NCBI GenBank assembly: GCA_026393275.1
Contig: JAPLAM010000096.1
Coordinates: 1-64,000 of the forward strand
Length of the DNA: 64,000 bases
Reading direction: 5' to 3'
Source: Arthrobacter sp.
GTDB lineage: Bacteria > Actinomycetota > Actinomycetes > Actinomycetales > Micrococcaceae
The translations under genes were made by a program, and so were the position numbers. The notes beneath the pieces were generated by a model. That model had not been told where the DNA came from and ran no database searches. It saw nothing but the letters and a program-made list of their open reading frames with translations. This document shows positions 38,804 to 50,610 of the stretch, piece by piece. Positions within the stretch are counted from its first letter, which is position 1. Each line of letters begins with the position of its first letter.

Positions 38804-39277
38804 ATGAGCCCCATCACCGGTATCCGCGCAGGTGCAACTGTCCCGCGGCCGCCCACGTCGACCGATCGCCGCACGGTTCCCTTTCCGTCCGCCTCCGACA
38901 GACCAACCCCGGTCCTGCGGCTCGTGGACCAGGACCGCGAGGTGTGCGCGATTTCCCGGTCAACCGTGCAGGCCGCCGTCGAAGTCCTCGCCGGAACCCG
39001 TCCCGCGCAGCAGCTCGCCCGCCGGCTCAACGAGCGTTGCCTGGCGGCGCTGCAGCACCGGGCCGCGCTCACACGGCGCGTCGCCTCCGGCACTTCCCCG
39101 ACGGCGGGCCGGCTGCACCGGAATCCGGCGGTCCGGTCGGTCCGCGCCAGCCGGGTCTCCGAGGACGTTTACGAGGCCAGCGCCGTGGTTTCGGACGAAC
39201 TCCGCGTCCGAGCCGTGGCGCTGCGGCTGGAACGCAGCAGGCTGGTGTGGCGCGTCACCGTGCTTGAGATCGGCTGA
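38804..39277 (+). CDS. Rv3235-like conserved protein
   Basis: A 157-residue Arg- and Ala-rich protein. The first 35 residues are Pro/Thr-rich and probably disordered. The rest is a compact domain: VDQDREVCAISRSTVQAAVEVLAGTRPAQQLARRLNERCLAALQHR, then ASAVVSDELRVRAVALRLERSRLVWRVTVLEIG. This is the Rv3235 family that regularly lies next to secA1 in actinobacteria, as here (convergent, with a strong terminator between). Its function is not known to me; linkage to secA and a LysM protein suggests a role around secretion or the envelope, an inference only. Confidence 0.75.
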   Translation: MSPITGIRAGATVPRPPTSTDRRTVPFPSASDRPTPVLRLVDQDREVCAISRSTVQAAVEVLAGTRPAQQLARRLNERCLAALQHRAALTRRVASGTSPTAGRLHRNPAVRSVRASRVSEDVYEASAVVSDELRVRAVALRLERSRLVWRVTVLEIG

Positions 39278-39314
39278 AGGCCCAGGCCGAAAACCGGAAA
39301 GGAGGGCGACAGTA

Positions 39315-39354
39315 ACAGGGCAGGGCCGGAACTTTCGTTCCGGCCCTGCCCTGT
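39315..39354. terminator. Strong bidirectional terminator between Rv3235-like gene and secA
   Basis: A perfect 18-bp stem (39315-39332 with 39337-39354) with a TTTC loop lies between the two convergent stops. There is no clear U-run, so it works by stem strength, as often seen in GC-rich actinobacteria. Confidence 0.8.
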
Positions 39355-39406
39355 ACGTGCCTGCGGCAGCCTTGCCTTCTGGGCGGCTGCCTTAGGCGGG
39401 TGCGCC

Positions 39407-42145
<2,739 letters not shown>

Positions 42146-42229
42146 GTGAAATTGCTCCCAGTCTCAAGCTGCCGAATTCCGGCGTGTTTAGTCTACGGGA
42201 GAGACGCAGGGCGGGACGCGCCTGTTCCC

Positions 42230-43468
42230 TCAGAGCGGATGCAGGCCGGAGACGGCCTGCGCAAGCGCCGGCGCCAGGTCCCCCACCGGGGCTACCACGA
42301 TCCGGTCCAGCTCCAACCACTCTGCCATGAGCTGCAGTTCCTCGGCGAGTTCGACTGCGGTATCGGCCGGCGCGCCGGGCTCGGCGTGGCTGGCCCGGGC
42401 GATCAGGCTGCCCGCGGCACGGTCCGCCTTGAGGTCCACGCGGGCCACGATCCCGTCGCGCAGCAGGAAGGGCAGCACGTAGTAGCCGTAGCGGCGTTTG
42501 GCCTCGGGGGTATAAATCTCGATCCGGTAGTGGAAACCGAACAGCTCCTCCAGCCGGCGGCGTTCGAAGACCAGGGAATCGAAGGGGCTCAGCAGCGCGC
42601 GGCCACGGGCGGCGCGCGGCAAACCTGCGTCGGCGTGCCGGTACAGCGGCCGGTTCCAGCCGGACACCGTCACCGGTTCCAGCCGCCCGGCGTCGACTAG
42701 CTGCTCCACCGCTACGGCGGCGGCGTGCAGCGGGGTCCGGAAGTAATCCGCGAAGCACCGCAGGGTGCCGATTCCGTGGGCCTGCGCCGCGGCATCGATC
42801 AGCCGGACCATGGCGGCCGCGGCGTCGGGTTCCCGGCCGTCGGCGGGCTCCGTCTGCACGCCCGGACTGGATGCCAGGACCTTGGCGGTCAGCGTGTAGC
42901 GGCGTTCAAAGGATTCGGTCCGGGACGCGGCGGAGACAAGACCCTGCTCGAAGAGGTGCTCGAGGACCCGTTTGACCGCGTTCCAGTTCCACCCCCAGTT
43001 GTCCTTGGGCCGGTCCTCGACGTGGCCCAGCCGGGCCGTCAGTTCGGCGGCGGTCAGCGGGCGTCCCGCGGCCAGCGCAGCAAGAACGCGCTGCGCCACC
43101 TCGGTGCGCAACTCCGGATCCATGGCATGGGCTCCGACCCATTTGCGGTTCTGCCACAGCACGAGGTCGGGGAAGTGGTCGGGCCTGATGAAACTGGCTT
43201 CGTGCGCCCAGTACTCCATCATCCGGCGCGGGTGCGTCCCCGCCATGCGGTGCAGGATGGCCCGGTCGTAGTTGCCGAGCCGGGAGAAGAAGGGCAGGAA
43301 GTGGCTCCGTGCGAGCACGTTGACGGAATCGATCTGGACCAGGTGCAGACGGGCAAAGGTCCGGCCCACCGCCCGTGCGCTCACGGGTGCGGTGGGCCGG
43401 ACCTTGTCCAATCCCTGGGCTGCCAGTGCGATCCGCCGTGCCTGTTTGAGGCTCAGCGATGCGGGCAC
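42230..43468 (-). CDS. YcaQ/AlkX-like DNA glycosylase (HTH_42 winged-helix protein)
   Basis: A 412-residue member of the HTH_42 family (old name DUF1006), which includes E. coli YcaQ, a glycosylase unhooking interstrand DNA crosslinks. Gln45-Ile46-Asp47 (LHLVQIDSVN) corresponds to the catalytic Q-x-D motif of the YcaQ/AlkX branch (AlkZ has Q-x-Q). SHFLPFFSRLGNYD and EYWAHEASFI are conserved segments, and FFSRLG is followed by three winged-helix modules with WGWNWNAVKRVLEHL. It lies 84 bases before secA on the same strand and 29 bases after hpf. In most actinobacteria secA follows hpf directly, so it is an insertion in that block. Enzyme activity is inferred from the motif. Confidence 0.82.
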   Translation of the reverse strand: MPASLSLKQARRIALAAQGLDKVRPTAPVSARAVGRTFARLHLVQIDSVNVLARSHFLPFFSRLGNYDRAILHRMAGTHPRRMMEYWAHEASFIRPDHFPDLVLWQNRKWVGAHAMDPELRTEVAQRVLAALAAGRPLTAAELTARLGHVEDRPKDNWGWNWNAVKRVLEHLFEQGLVSAASRTESFERRYTLTAKVLASSPGVQTEPADGREPDAAAAMVRLIDAAAQAHGIGTLRCFADYFRTPLHAAAVAVEQLVDAGRLEPVTVSGWNRPLYRHADAGLPRAARGRALLSPFDSLVFERRRLEELFGFHYRIEIYTPEAKRRYGYYVLPFLLRDGIVARVDLKADRAAGSLIARASHAEPGAPADTAVELAEELQLMAEWLELDRIVVAPVGDLAPALAQAVSGLHPL

Positions 43469-43497
43469 ATCATTCCCTTCCTAGGATGGCCGCCGGC

Positions 43498-44217
43498 TCA
43501 GGTGCGGGCGGGCTCATCTTCTGAACGATAGGCGATGACTTTTTCTTCCAGCGGAGCCTCGCCCGGTTCGCAGGTCTGGTCCAGGCTGATCACACCGTAC
43601 GTCCAGCCTTCGCGGCGGTAGACGACCGACGGGGCCTTGGTCTCCTTGTCCACGAAGAGGTAGAAGTCATGGCCCACGAGTTCCATGTTGTCGACTGCAT
43701 CGTCAAGCGAGAGGGACGACGCCGGAAAAACCTTCCGGCGGATCAACACCGGCGAGTCGCCGGCCGGAATGTCGTTGTCCACCTCGTACGCGGATTTCTC
43801 GGCCGGCTGGGATTCCGGCTGGCGGCCGGCTTCCACGTACAGCGGCTCGTTGGCGCTGGCGGGTTCCAGGGTTGCCGTGGCCTCGGTGACGGACTTGGGG
43901 GTGTGCCGCCCGTGATGAACCTTCTTGCGGTCCTTGGCACGGCGCAGCCGTTCAAGAAGCTTGTTGTAGGCCAGATCGAAAGCGGCGAACTTGTCTGCGG
44001 CGCTGGCTTCGGCGCGGATCACGGGGCCGCGGCCCAGGACGGTCAACTCAACAGTGAGCATCTCCGCAGTCTGCCGGGCCTTGGTCTCCTTGGAAACCTT
44101 TGCGTCCACTCTCTGGACCTTGTCCCCCAGGGATGCGATCTTTGAGATCTTTTCGTCGGCGTATTCGCGGAAGCGGTCCGAAACCGTCAAATTACGACCG
44201 CTGATCATGAACTCCAT
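43498..44217 (-). CDS. hpf: Long-form ribosome hibernation promoting factor
   Basis: A 239-residue long HPF (S30AE family). It binds the 30S decoding site and dimerises ribosomes into inactive 100S particles in stationary phase. ATG 44217 follows GGAGG by five bases; the frame is open to 44256. The N-terminal S30AE domain covers about 1-105 (MEFMISGRNLTVSDRFREYADEKI, ending FDLAYNKLLERLRRAKDR), a linker follows (about 110-175), and the C-terminal dimerisation domain carries VIRRKVFPASSLSLDDAVDNMELVGHDFYLF (partly quoted) and VVYRREGWTYGVISL. It lies in the usual place between comF and secA. Confidence 0.95.
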   Translation of the reverse strand: MEFMISGRNLTVSDRFREYADEKISKIASLGDKVQRVDAKVSKETKARQTAEMLTVELTVLGRGPVIRAEASAADKFAAFDLAYNKLLERLRRAKDRKKVHHGRHTPKSVTEATATLEPASANEPLYVEAGRQPESQPAEKSAYEVDNDIPAGDSPVLIRRKVFPASSLSLDDAVDNMELVGHDFYLFVDKETKAPSVVYRREGWTYGVISLDQTCEPGEAPLEEKVIAYRSEDEPART

Positions 44218-44360
44218 GGTGCCCTCCAAATGACTTCGGTGACACGACGGCGGCACGTCCGGGGGCTGATCTGACTGACAGTCGAGCCCCTTTCCGAGCC
44301 GCTATCGACAGGTACATCTGTTCTTGGTACCCATCTTCGACGTTAGTTCATAGCCTCCTG

Positions 44361-45368
44361 TTATTCATCCTTTTTCGGTTTATTTTTTTCCTGTTCACCG
44401 GGGTCCCGCGCCAGTGCGGGGTTCGCCGCGGCAAAGTCGTACCGGGCGGGCGGGCGTGTCGCCGCGAGCACCACGGCGCCGCGGACAACGCCTCCGGCGG
44501 CACGCAGCGCGCGTGCCGCTTCGGCCAGTGTGGCCCCCGTGGTGAGCACATCGTCCACGACGATGCAGGCCCTCCCAGTCAGCGCCGCGGGATGGGTTCC
44601 GCCCTTGATCCGCATGGAGCCGCGGACCCGGCGGGCCCTGGCCGCACGCCCCAGGCCCTTTTGCCCGCCGGCCCAGCCGGGCCCGCCTGGCCAGCCGGGC
44701 CAGCCTGCCGCCGTCCGTTGGCGGCCGTGCGGCGTCCCGGGGCGGTTCGGGGGATCAATCGGCGCCGGCCGTATTTTGCGGAGCACGTCGGCGACGGCGG
44801 CGCCCTCCAGGGCCGGGCTGCGCCGTGCGCGTGCCAGCAGCAGGTGGACCGGGCTGAAGCCGCGGCGCCGAAAGGCGGTCCCGCTGGTGGGGACCGGGAC
44901 CAGCAGGACCTCCGCCGCCGGACCGGCGGCGGCGCTGACGGCCCGGGAGAGCGCCTTTGCCAGTTCCTCGGCCAATTGCCGCTGGCCGTGTCGTTTGAAG
45001 GAGAGCAGGGCCTGGGCCAGCTCGCCCCGGTAAGCGCCGGCGGCCACGACCGGAAGCAGGACGGAGCCGTCCATGTCCACCAGGGCCGGGGCCCTCCCCT
45101 CGGCCCGGAACGGCCGGCGGGTGAGCAGACGGACCTGATGGGCGCAGGCGGCACACAGGGTCCTGTCCTCCGCGCCGCAGCAAACGCACTCCACCGGCAC
45201 CGCGAGTGCCAGCAACTCCCCCGCGGCAGATGCCGCCCGCTCGGCGACCCGCGCCAGCCGGCCGGCGTAGTTCCCACGGTGTTTGGCCGGCGGCAGCGCC
45301 GGAGCGAGGTCCGGGTCAACGACCCGGTCTTCCCCACCGTTTGGGGCACGGTCCCGGCGCTGGTTCAC
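44361..45368 (-). CDS. ComF-family phosphoribosyltransferase-like protein
   Basis: A 335-residue protein. Residues about 55-80 form a zinc-ribbon (CVCCGAEDRTLCAAC). The PRTase domain follows, with VPVPTSGTAFRRRGFSPVHLLLA and the PRPP-binding CIVVDDVLTTGATLAEAARAL. ComF is linked to DNA uptake in Bacillus; in actinobacteria the gene sits between lpqB and hpf, as here, with unclear role. Between about 205 and 255 there is an insertion rich in Gly, Trp and Pro (GWPGWPGGPGWAGG) that breaks the domain and is longer than in other ComF proteins known to me. The basic lysine-rich tail (EQEKNKPKKDE) is also unusual. Confidence 0.85.
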   Translation of the reverse strand: MNQRRDRAPNGGEDRVVDPDLAPALPPAKHRGNYAGRLARVAERAASAAGELLALAVPVECVCCGAEDRTLCAACAHQVRLLTRRPFRAEGRAPALVDMDGSVLLPVVAAGAYRGELAQALLSFKRHGQRQLAEELAKALSRAVSAAAGPAAEVLLVPVPTSGTAFRRRGFSPVHLLLARARRSPALEGAAVADVLRKIRPAPIDPPNRPGTPHGRQRTAAGWPGWPGGPGWAGGQKGLGRAARARRVRGSMRIKGGTHPAALTGRACIVVDDVLTTGATLAEAARALRAAGGVVRGAVVLAATRPPARYDFAAANPALARDPGEQEKNKPKKDE

Positions 45369-45447
45369 CCTTCAAGGCTGGGCGCCTGGGCCCCGGTGGG
45401 GAAGCCTGGCCTGCCGCTATGTGGACAGCCGGCCCGGGAAGGCCGGG

Positions 45448-47166
45448 TCAGCCCGGGAAAGCCGGATCGGTGGCGCCCTTGATCTGTTGCGACCAGCCGT
45501 TCCCGAGACGCTGGAAGATGCCGTCGGCAGACTGGCCGAAGATCTCGGCCGGTCCGTTGCCCGCACTGAGCGCCGTAAGCCCCGTCCAGGGGGCCAGCTG
45601 CTGCGGCGCCGCGGACGTCAGGGACAGGAGTTCGGGGGTCACGTTGCCGTTCGCGGACCCCTTCATCACGGCGACGGTGGTGTCGTTGACCCAGACGCCC
45701 TGGTCCGGATCGGTGGCCGCCAGAAGGGTGATCGGGGCGGTGAGGTCCCGCGGGGTGCCGTCGCCGGTGCGGATGATGCCCGTGACCTGGACGCTGGTCT
45801 TGCCGTTCAGCTCCGAGATGACCAGGGCCCTGGTGCCATCGCGCGAGATCCGGAACTCCTTGACCAGACGCCCGGCAAGCCACGACGGGGCCAACGTCAC
45901 GGCGGGCACGGACGCGCCCTCCGCGATCCCGGTCGGCCGGTAGGCCAGGACCTCCGTGGCCCCGCCCCCGCCCGGACCTGCGGTCCAGACCCAGTCGTAG
46001 CGCCCGAACGACGGCCTGGACAGGGCGGTTCTCGTGGTGAGCGCGCGCGCGGGCTGGCCCGGGACGATCGAATAGAGCGTGGTGCGGTCGGCGTTGAGGA
46101 AGGCCGCGGCCTGCGACACCGGGGATTCGGCCGGCAGGCGCGGCGCCAGGGCGGTCACCGATTGGATCCCGGGCAGCGGGCCGAGCTTGTTGTTCTCGTA
46201 GCGGACCAGGTCATTGTTGCTGACGGCGATCTGGTGCGCCGGTACTTCCTTGTCCCTTACCGGCGGGAGCACCGATCCGTTGTCCTCGACCCGCACCAGG
46301 TCCTGGTTGGCCCGCAGTTCCACGTTGATCACATCGGGCTGGCTGCGGAAGGTCAACGCCAGCTGGGTCTGCATCCGGAGTCGGTCCTCGTTGGATGCGT
46401 CCACGAGGTCCTTGGCCGACAGGTCCACCTGCGCCGCACCGGAGACGACCGGGACCGACTCGCGGGCCAGCTTCATGCCGGAAGGGAAGGCGCTGACGAC
46501 GGCGCCCTTCAAGTAAGGTGCGGGGCCGCCGAGCAGGGCGCTGGTCATGGACTTGACCGTCTTCTTCTTGATGAACCAGCGGACATCCGGCACCGCGTAG
46601 CTGAAGGTGGGGTCATAGAAGTAGATGGGGTACGCGCCGTAGATGACCTTGAATGTCTCCTCGGGGATGGCCGTGCCGTCCGGGATGTCTGCAATCCTCC
46701 ACTCGCCGTCGACCTTGGTCAGCGTCGCGGGGATGCTCTCCTTGGAGCCTTCCGGCAGCTGAGTAGCGATGCCGTCGGCGTCGACCGAGTACGCCAGGTC
46801 CAGTTCGTAATTGAAGACGTTTGCGGCGGCGGTGGCCACCACGCGGGCGGAGCGGAAGACCAGCACCCGCTGGTCCGGCTTCCACTTCACCGAGGACGCC
46901 TGGGTGAGGTACTGCCGCGCCACCGCATAGTCGTCCTCATAGCCGCTGCCGGCGAGGTAGAAGTCCTCGATCACCGATTCCGGACCTGCTCCCGGGCGCG
47001 GAGCCACCGGGAAGAAGACCGGCGCGTTGTTCGACTTTCCGGCGCTCTCATCGGTGCTCTTGCCCACCGGACCCGAGCGCGGGATCTGCGCACAGGAGGT
47101 CAGGAGCAGGAGGACCAGCGCCAGCAGGGCGGCGGCGAGGCCGGTGAGCTTCCGGACGCCGCTCAT
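45448..47166 (-). CDS. lpqB: Lipoprotein LpqB
   Basis: A 572-residue lipoprotein that modulates the MtrB sensor. The signal peptide ends in LLLLTSCAQ with Cys25 as the lipid site. A GerMN domain pair is seen at about 60-320 ([25 protein letters not shown], then a second around [19 protein letters not shown]). The C-terminal LpqB beta-propeller has [18 protein letters not shown]-like repeats to the end. The ATG overlaps the mtrB stop by four bases, so the operon mtrA-mtrB-lpqB is translationally coupled, as in other actinobacteria. The outward-facing protein binds the extracellular part of MtrB. Confidence 0.95.
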   Translation of the reverse strand: MSGVRKLTGLAAALLALVLLLLTSCAQIPRSGPVGKSTDESAGKSNNAPVFFPVAPRPGAGPESVIEDFYLAGSGYEDDYAVARQYLTQASSVKWKPDQRVLVFRSARVVATAAANVFNYELDLAYSVDADGIATQLPEGSKESIPATLTKVDGEWRIADIPDGTAIPEETFKVIYGAYPIYFYDPTFSYAVPDVRWFIKKKTVKSMTSALLGGPAPYLKGAVVSAFPSGMKLARESVPVVSGAAQVDLSAKDLVDASNEDRLRMQTQLALTFRSQPDVINVELRANQDLVRVEDNGSVLPPVRDKEVPAHQIAVSNNDLVRYENNKLGPLPGIQSVTALAPRLPAESPVSQAAAFLNADRTTLYSIVPGQPARALTTRTALSRPSFGRYDWVWTAGPGGGGATEVLAYRPTGIAEGASVPAVTLAPSWLAGRLVKEFRISRDGTRALVISELNGKTSVQVTGIIRTGDGTPRDLTAPITLLAATDPDQGVWVNDTTVAVMKGSANGNVTPELLSLTSAAPQQLAPWTGLTALSAGNGPAEIFGQSADGIFQRLGNGWSQQIKGATDPAFPG

Positions 47167-49067
47167 GGCTGCTCCTCTGTTCGGTCAAGGCCGGCCGTTG
47201 CGTTGGGACCGGCGGCGGCCGGGCCGGGCACCGCCACGTCCCGGTCCAGCAGCAGCATCATTTGTTTGCCGGCCCCGCCGCCCAGCCCGACGTCGGCGGG
47301 CTCCAGCTGGAGCGGGGACCGGGTGATCGTTTCGCCCTGGCGCAGCGGCAGCGTGAGGCAGAAGTTGGAGCCGCTGCCTTTCTTGCCCCAGGCCTGCAGC
47401 CAGCCGTTGTGCAGTTTGGTGTCCTCGGTCGCGATGGACAGGCCCAGGCCGCTGCCGCCGGTGGTGCGCGCCCGGGCCGGGTCGGCACGCCAGAAGCGGT
47501 CGAACACGCGGGCGGCCTCCGCGGAGGTCATGCCGATTCCGTGGTCCCGCACGGCCACGGCCACGGCGGTGTCGTTGGCCGCTACCGAAATGTTGACGGG
47601 CCGTCCTTCGCCGTGCTCCAACGCGTTGAGGACCAGGTTGCGCAGGATCCGGTCGATCCGCCGGTCATCCATCTCGACAATGATGCTGCCGGCCGGGACG
47701 TTCAGCGTGACGTCCGAGCCGTACTCGGCCGCCACCGGCGCCACGCCCTCCATCACGTGCCCGATGAGCTGGACGATGTCGGTTGGTTCGGCGTCGAGCA
47801 TGGCGACGCCGGCGTCGAACCGGGAGATCTCCAGTAGGTCCGCCAGCAGGGACTGGAAGCGCTCCACCTGGTGGTACAGCAGCTCAGCGGACCGCTTGTT
47901 GATGGGGTCGAATTCGTCGCGGGCGTCGTACAGCACCTCCGCGGCCATCCGGACCGTGGTGAGCGGCGTCCGGAGCTCGTGCGATACGTCGGAGACAAAG
48001 CGCTGCTGCATCTGGGACAGCGTGGCGAGCTGGGTGATCTGCTCCTGGAGGCTGGCGGCCATGTGGTTGAAGGACGCGCCGAGCCGGGCCACCTCGTCCT
48101 CACCCTTGACCACCATGCGCTCCTGCAGCTGCCCGGCGGCGAGCTTTTCGGAGACGACGGCGGCGTGGCTGACCGGGCTGACCACGTTGCGTGTGACGTA
48201 CCAGGCGATGGCGCCGATCATCAGGGCAAGGACGGCGGCGCCCGCCAGCAGGACGTTCTGGATCTCGTCGAGGGTCTTCTGCGCCGTGTTGAGGTCGTAG
48301 ATCAGGTACAGCTCGTAGACCGTGCCGTTGAAGGTCACCTTGTTGCCGACGGCGATGCCGGGGCGGTCCTCGGTCCCTACCGGGAATTGCGTGGAGGCCC
48401 AGAACTGGTCCTTGCCGGAGTCCTGCACCGCCTTGCGCAGGTCGGTGGGGATCACACTGATCGTGAGCTGGTCCGAGGCCCGCGATTCCACCCAGCGGTT
48501 GCGCGGTTTGGTCTGTTCGGGCATGGCCTCGAAGACATAGCGCCGCTGGATCACCGAGCCGCGGCCCTCGACGGCGTTCAGCGTGTCGTAGACCAGGGTG
48601 ATGACGCTGGACTGGTCGGTGACCTGCGCGCCGTCGAACGTGTCCTGGACCTGCTTGACGTTGTAGCGGGTTTCGGACTCCGCCTGCGTCAGCCGCTCCT
48701 GGAAGAGGTTGTCGGCGATCTGGTTTGAAAGGTAGGCGCCCACCACGGCGAAGGAGCCGACTGCCAGCATGAGCGTGGTCAGCACGGTCCGGAACTGCAG
48801 GGACCGCCGCCAGCGCCGGTGCAGGGCGCGCAGCAGGTACCGCACGGCCGGGAGGAGGCGCGTCGCCCCGGTGAGGACCAGCCGCACCACCCGGGCGTTG
48901 ACGATCCGGGCGCGGCGGCCCCAGATGCGGGCACGGAACAGCGCGGTCTGCGCAGCGGACGACGACGGCGGCGCGCTCTCGGGAGCCAGCGCCGGCGCGG
49001 CACTGTCCTGGGCGGGTGCCGGGTGGCCGTCCGCCGGCTCAGGAACCTGCTTTGTAGCCGACACCAC
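47163..49067 (-). CDS. mtrB: Two-component sensor histidine kinase MtrB
   Basis: A 634-residue membrane kinase. A long, partly disordered, cytosolic N-terminus (about 1-90) precedes the first membrane helix ([20 protein letters not shown], about 95-115). An extracellular sensor domain follows (about 120-265), then the second helix (about 268-290) and a HAMP domain. The HisKA box [17 protein letters not shown] has its phospho-histidine at about 362. The ATPase domain carries [20 protein letters not shown] and [10 protein letters not shown]. The start is GTG 49067, overlapping mtrA by 29 bases; a later start is possible because no clear ribosome site precedes it. Together with MtrA it controls wall remodelling and division genes. 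Confidence 0.95.
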   Translation of the reverse strand: MVSATKQVPEPADGHPAPAQDSAAPALAPESAPPSSSAAQTALFRARIWGRRARIVNARVVRLVLTGATRLLPAVRYLLRALHRRWRRSLQFRTVLTTLMLAVGSFAVVGAYLSNQIADNLFQERLTQAESETRYNVKQVQDTFDGAQVTDQSSVITLVYDTLNAVEGRGSVIQRRYVFEAMPEQTKPRNRWVESRASDQLTISVIPTDLRKAVQDSGKDQFWASTQFPVGTEDRPGIAVGNKVTFNGTVYELYLIYDLNTAQKTLDEIQNVLLAGAAVLALMIGAIAWYVTRNVVSPVSHAAVVSEKLAAGQLQERMVVKGEDEVARLGASFNHMAASLQEQITQLATLSQMQQRFVSDVSHELRTPLTTVRMAAEVLYDARDEFDPINKRSAELLYHQVERFQSLLADLLEISRFDAGVAMLDAEPTDIVQLIGHVMEGVAPVAAEYGSDVTLNVPAGSIIVEMDDRRIDRILRNLVLNALEHGEGRPVNISVAANDTAVAVAVRDHGIGMTSAEAARVFDRFWRADPARARTTGGSGLGLSIATEDTKLHNGWLQAWGKKGSGSNFCLTLPLRQGETITRSPLQLEPADVGLGGGAGKQMMLLLDRDVAVPGPAAAGPNATAGLDRTEEQP

Positions 49068-49713
49068 GGACCGTCAATACAACTTCAGGGGCTTCGGGAT
49101 CGCGCTCGATCTTCGAGCGCAGCCGCTGGACGTGGACGTTGACCAGCCGGGTGTCCGCCGCGTGCCGGTAGCCCCAGACCTGCTCCAGAAGCAGCTCCCG
49201 GGTGAAGACCTGCCAGGGCTTCCGGGCCAGGGCGACGAGCAGGTCGAATTCCAGCGGCGTCAACGAAATCCGTTGGCTGTCTCGGCTGACCACGTGGCCG
49301 GCGACGTCGATCGTGACGTCCGCGATCCGCAGGGTCTCCGGCGCCTTCTGGTCCCCCGGGCGCAGCCGCGCCCTGACCCGCGCCACGAGTTCGGCAGGCT
49401 TGAAAGGTTTGGGCACGTAGTCGTCGGCTCCCGATTCGAGGCCGCGGACCACGTCTGAGGTGTCTGCCTTTGCCGTCAGCATGACGATCGGAACATCCGA
49501 CTCGGAACGGATGAGGCGGCACACCTCGATCCCGTCGATGCCCGGGAGCATCAGGTCCAGCAGCACCAGGTCCGGCTTGGAGGAACGGAAAATCTCAAGG
49601 GCCTGGCCGCCGTCCGCGCAAAAAACGGGGTCGAAGCCGTCGTTGCGCAGCACAATGCCGATCATCTCGGCCAGCGCCTCGTCATCATCCACTACCAAAA
49701 TCCGTGCCTTCAT
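49039..49713 (-). CDS. mtrA: Two-component response regulator MtrA
   Basis: A 224-residue OmpR-type regulator. The receiver domain (about 1-118) has the acidic pocket VVDDDEAL, phospho-acceptor Asp53 in LLDLMLPG, TAKA and the lysine in VPKPFKP. The winged-helix DNA-binding domain covers about 125-224 with SLTPLEFDLLVALARKPWQVFTRELLLEQVWG and ADTRLVNVHVQRLRSKIERDPE. The 174 bases upstream to the DUF4166 start are the only place for its promoter. MtrA is usually essential and governs cell-wall, osmotic and cell-division genes in actinobacteria. Confidence 0.97.
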   Translation of the reverse strand: MKARILVVDDDEALAEMIGIVLRNDGFDPVFCADGGQALEIFRSSKPDLVLLDLMLPGIDGIEVCRLIRSESDVPIVMLTAKADTSDVVRGLESGADDYVPKPFKPAELVARVRARLRPGDQKAPETLRIADVTIDVAGHVVSRDSQRISLTPLEFDLLVALARKPWQVFTRELLLEQVWGYRHAADTRLVNVHVQRLRSKIERDPEAPEVVLTVRGVGYKAGS

Positions 49714-49887
49714 AGGTATATATTCCCCTATTGAAATGGCTTTGTCGTATTCGGGCCGTTCCCGGCATGGCGCGGCTGTGCCGGGCCGGCGCCTAAATGG
49801 TTGACACCGATCCGCTGCGGCTGCCGCCCGCAGACGCGTACATTCAGGGGGAAGGCCTTAGGACGGCTGGAACCCCCAGGAGGAAGC

Positions 49888-50607
49888 ATGACCGGCTACG
49901 AACCCATCTATCGGCTGGGCCTCGGGTCCGGCTTTTCCCGTCTGCAGCCCGAACTGCAGGAGTACTTCTCGCTGGCACCGGGCTCCGGCCATTACGGCGT
50001 GGGTGAGGGCGTGTTCGACGTCGTCGGCTGCCGGCAGCGCTGGCTGCGGCCGCTGCTGAGGCTCGCGACCGGCGAACAGGCGTTCTTCCCGGAGTACGGC
50101 GGGGACATCAGGTTCCGGATCGAGAACCACGCCCATTTGGACCCGTTCGGCCGCTCAAGCCTGACCGCCCGGCGGGAAATCTTCTTCCCGCAGACCACCC
50201 GGATCTTCGAGGACACCACCAGTCTGGACACCTCCGCCGGCACCCCGCGGCTGGTGGATTACGTCGGCCGCTACCGCCGGCTGGTCACCGACCTCAACCT
50301 CAGCGTCACCCCGGAGGGCCGCCTGCGCGGCGTCTCCGAGGCCTCCCGGCTGTTCCTCGGCCCGCTCCGGCTCCCCTTGCCGGCTGCCCTCGACGCCAAG
50401 GCCTACGCCGAGCAGTGGTGGGAACCGGCCGACGGCGGTCCGGGCCGGCACCGGATCCAGGTCAAGGTGATCCAGCCGCAGCTCGGGCTGGTGCTGGCAT
50501 ACGCCGGGCACTTCGACTACCGGCTTGAGCCCTACCCGGGCGGCACCCTGGCGCCGGGCCACCTGCCCGGACGGGCCCGGCCGGACCGCTGGGAAAGCCG
50601 AATCTAG
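49888..50607 (+). CDS. DUF4166 domain protein
   Basis: A 239-residue soluble protein that starts at ATG 49888 behind AGGAGGA; the frame is open to 49801. LDPFGRSSLTARREIFFPQTTR and RLVDYVGRYRRLVTDLNLSVTPEGRLRGVSEASRL are typical of DUF4166, which is found alone or fused to saccharopine-dehydrogenase-like proteins. Its function is unknown. It is divergent from mtrA and convergent with the MetE-like gene (three bases between stops). No signal peptide or membrane segment is seen. The domain call is by resemblance and moderately firm. Confidence 0.68.
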   Translation: MTGYEPIYRLGLGSGFSRLQPELQEYFSLAPGSGHYGVGEGVFDVVGCRQRWLRPLLRLATGEQAFFPEYGGDIRFRIENHAHLDPFGRSSLTARREIFFPQTTRIFEDTTSLDTSAGTPRLVDYVGRYRRLVTDLNLSVTPEGRLRGVSEASRLFLGPLRLPLPAALDAKAYAEQWWEPADGGPGRHRIQVKVIQPQLGLVLAYAGHFDYRLEPYPGGTLAPGHLPGRARPDRWESRI

Positions 50608-50610
50608 GCC

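Noticed and set aside
45283-48300. 1005-codon plus-strand frame
   Set aside because: Runs antisense through lpqB and mtrB and contains no domain.
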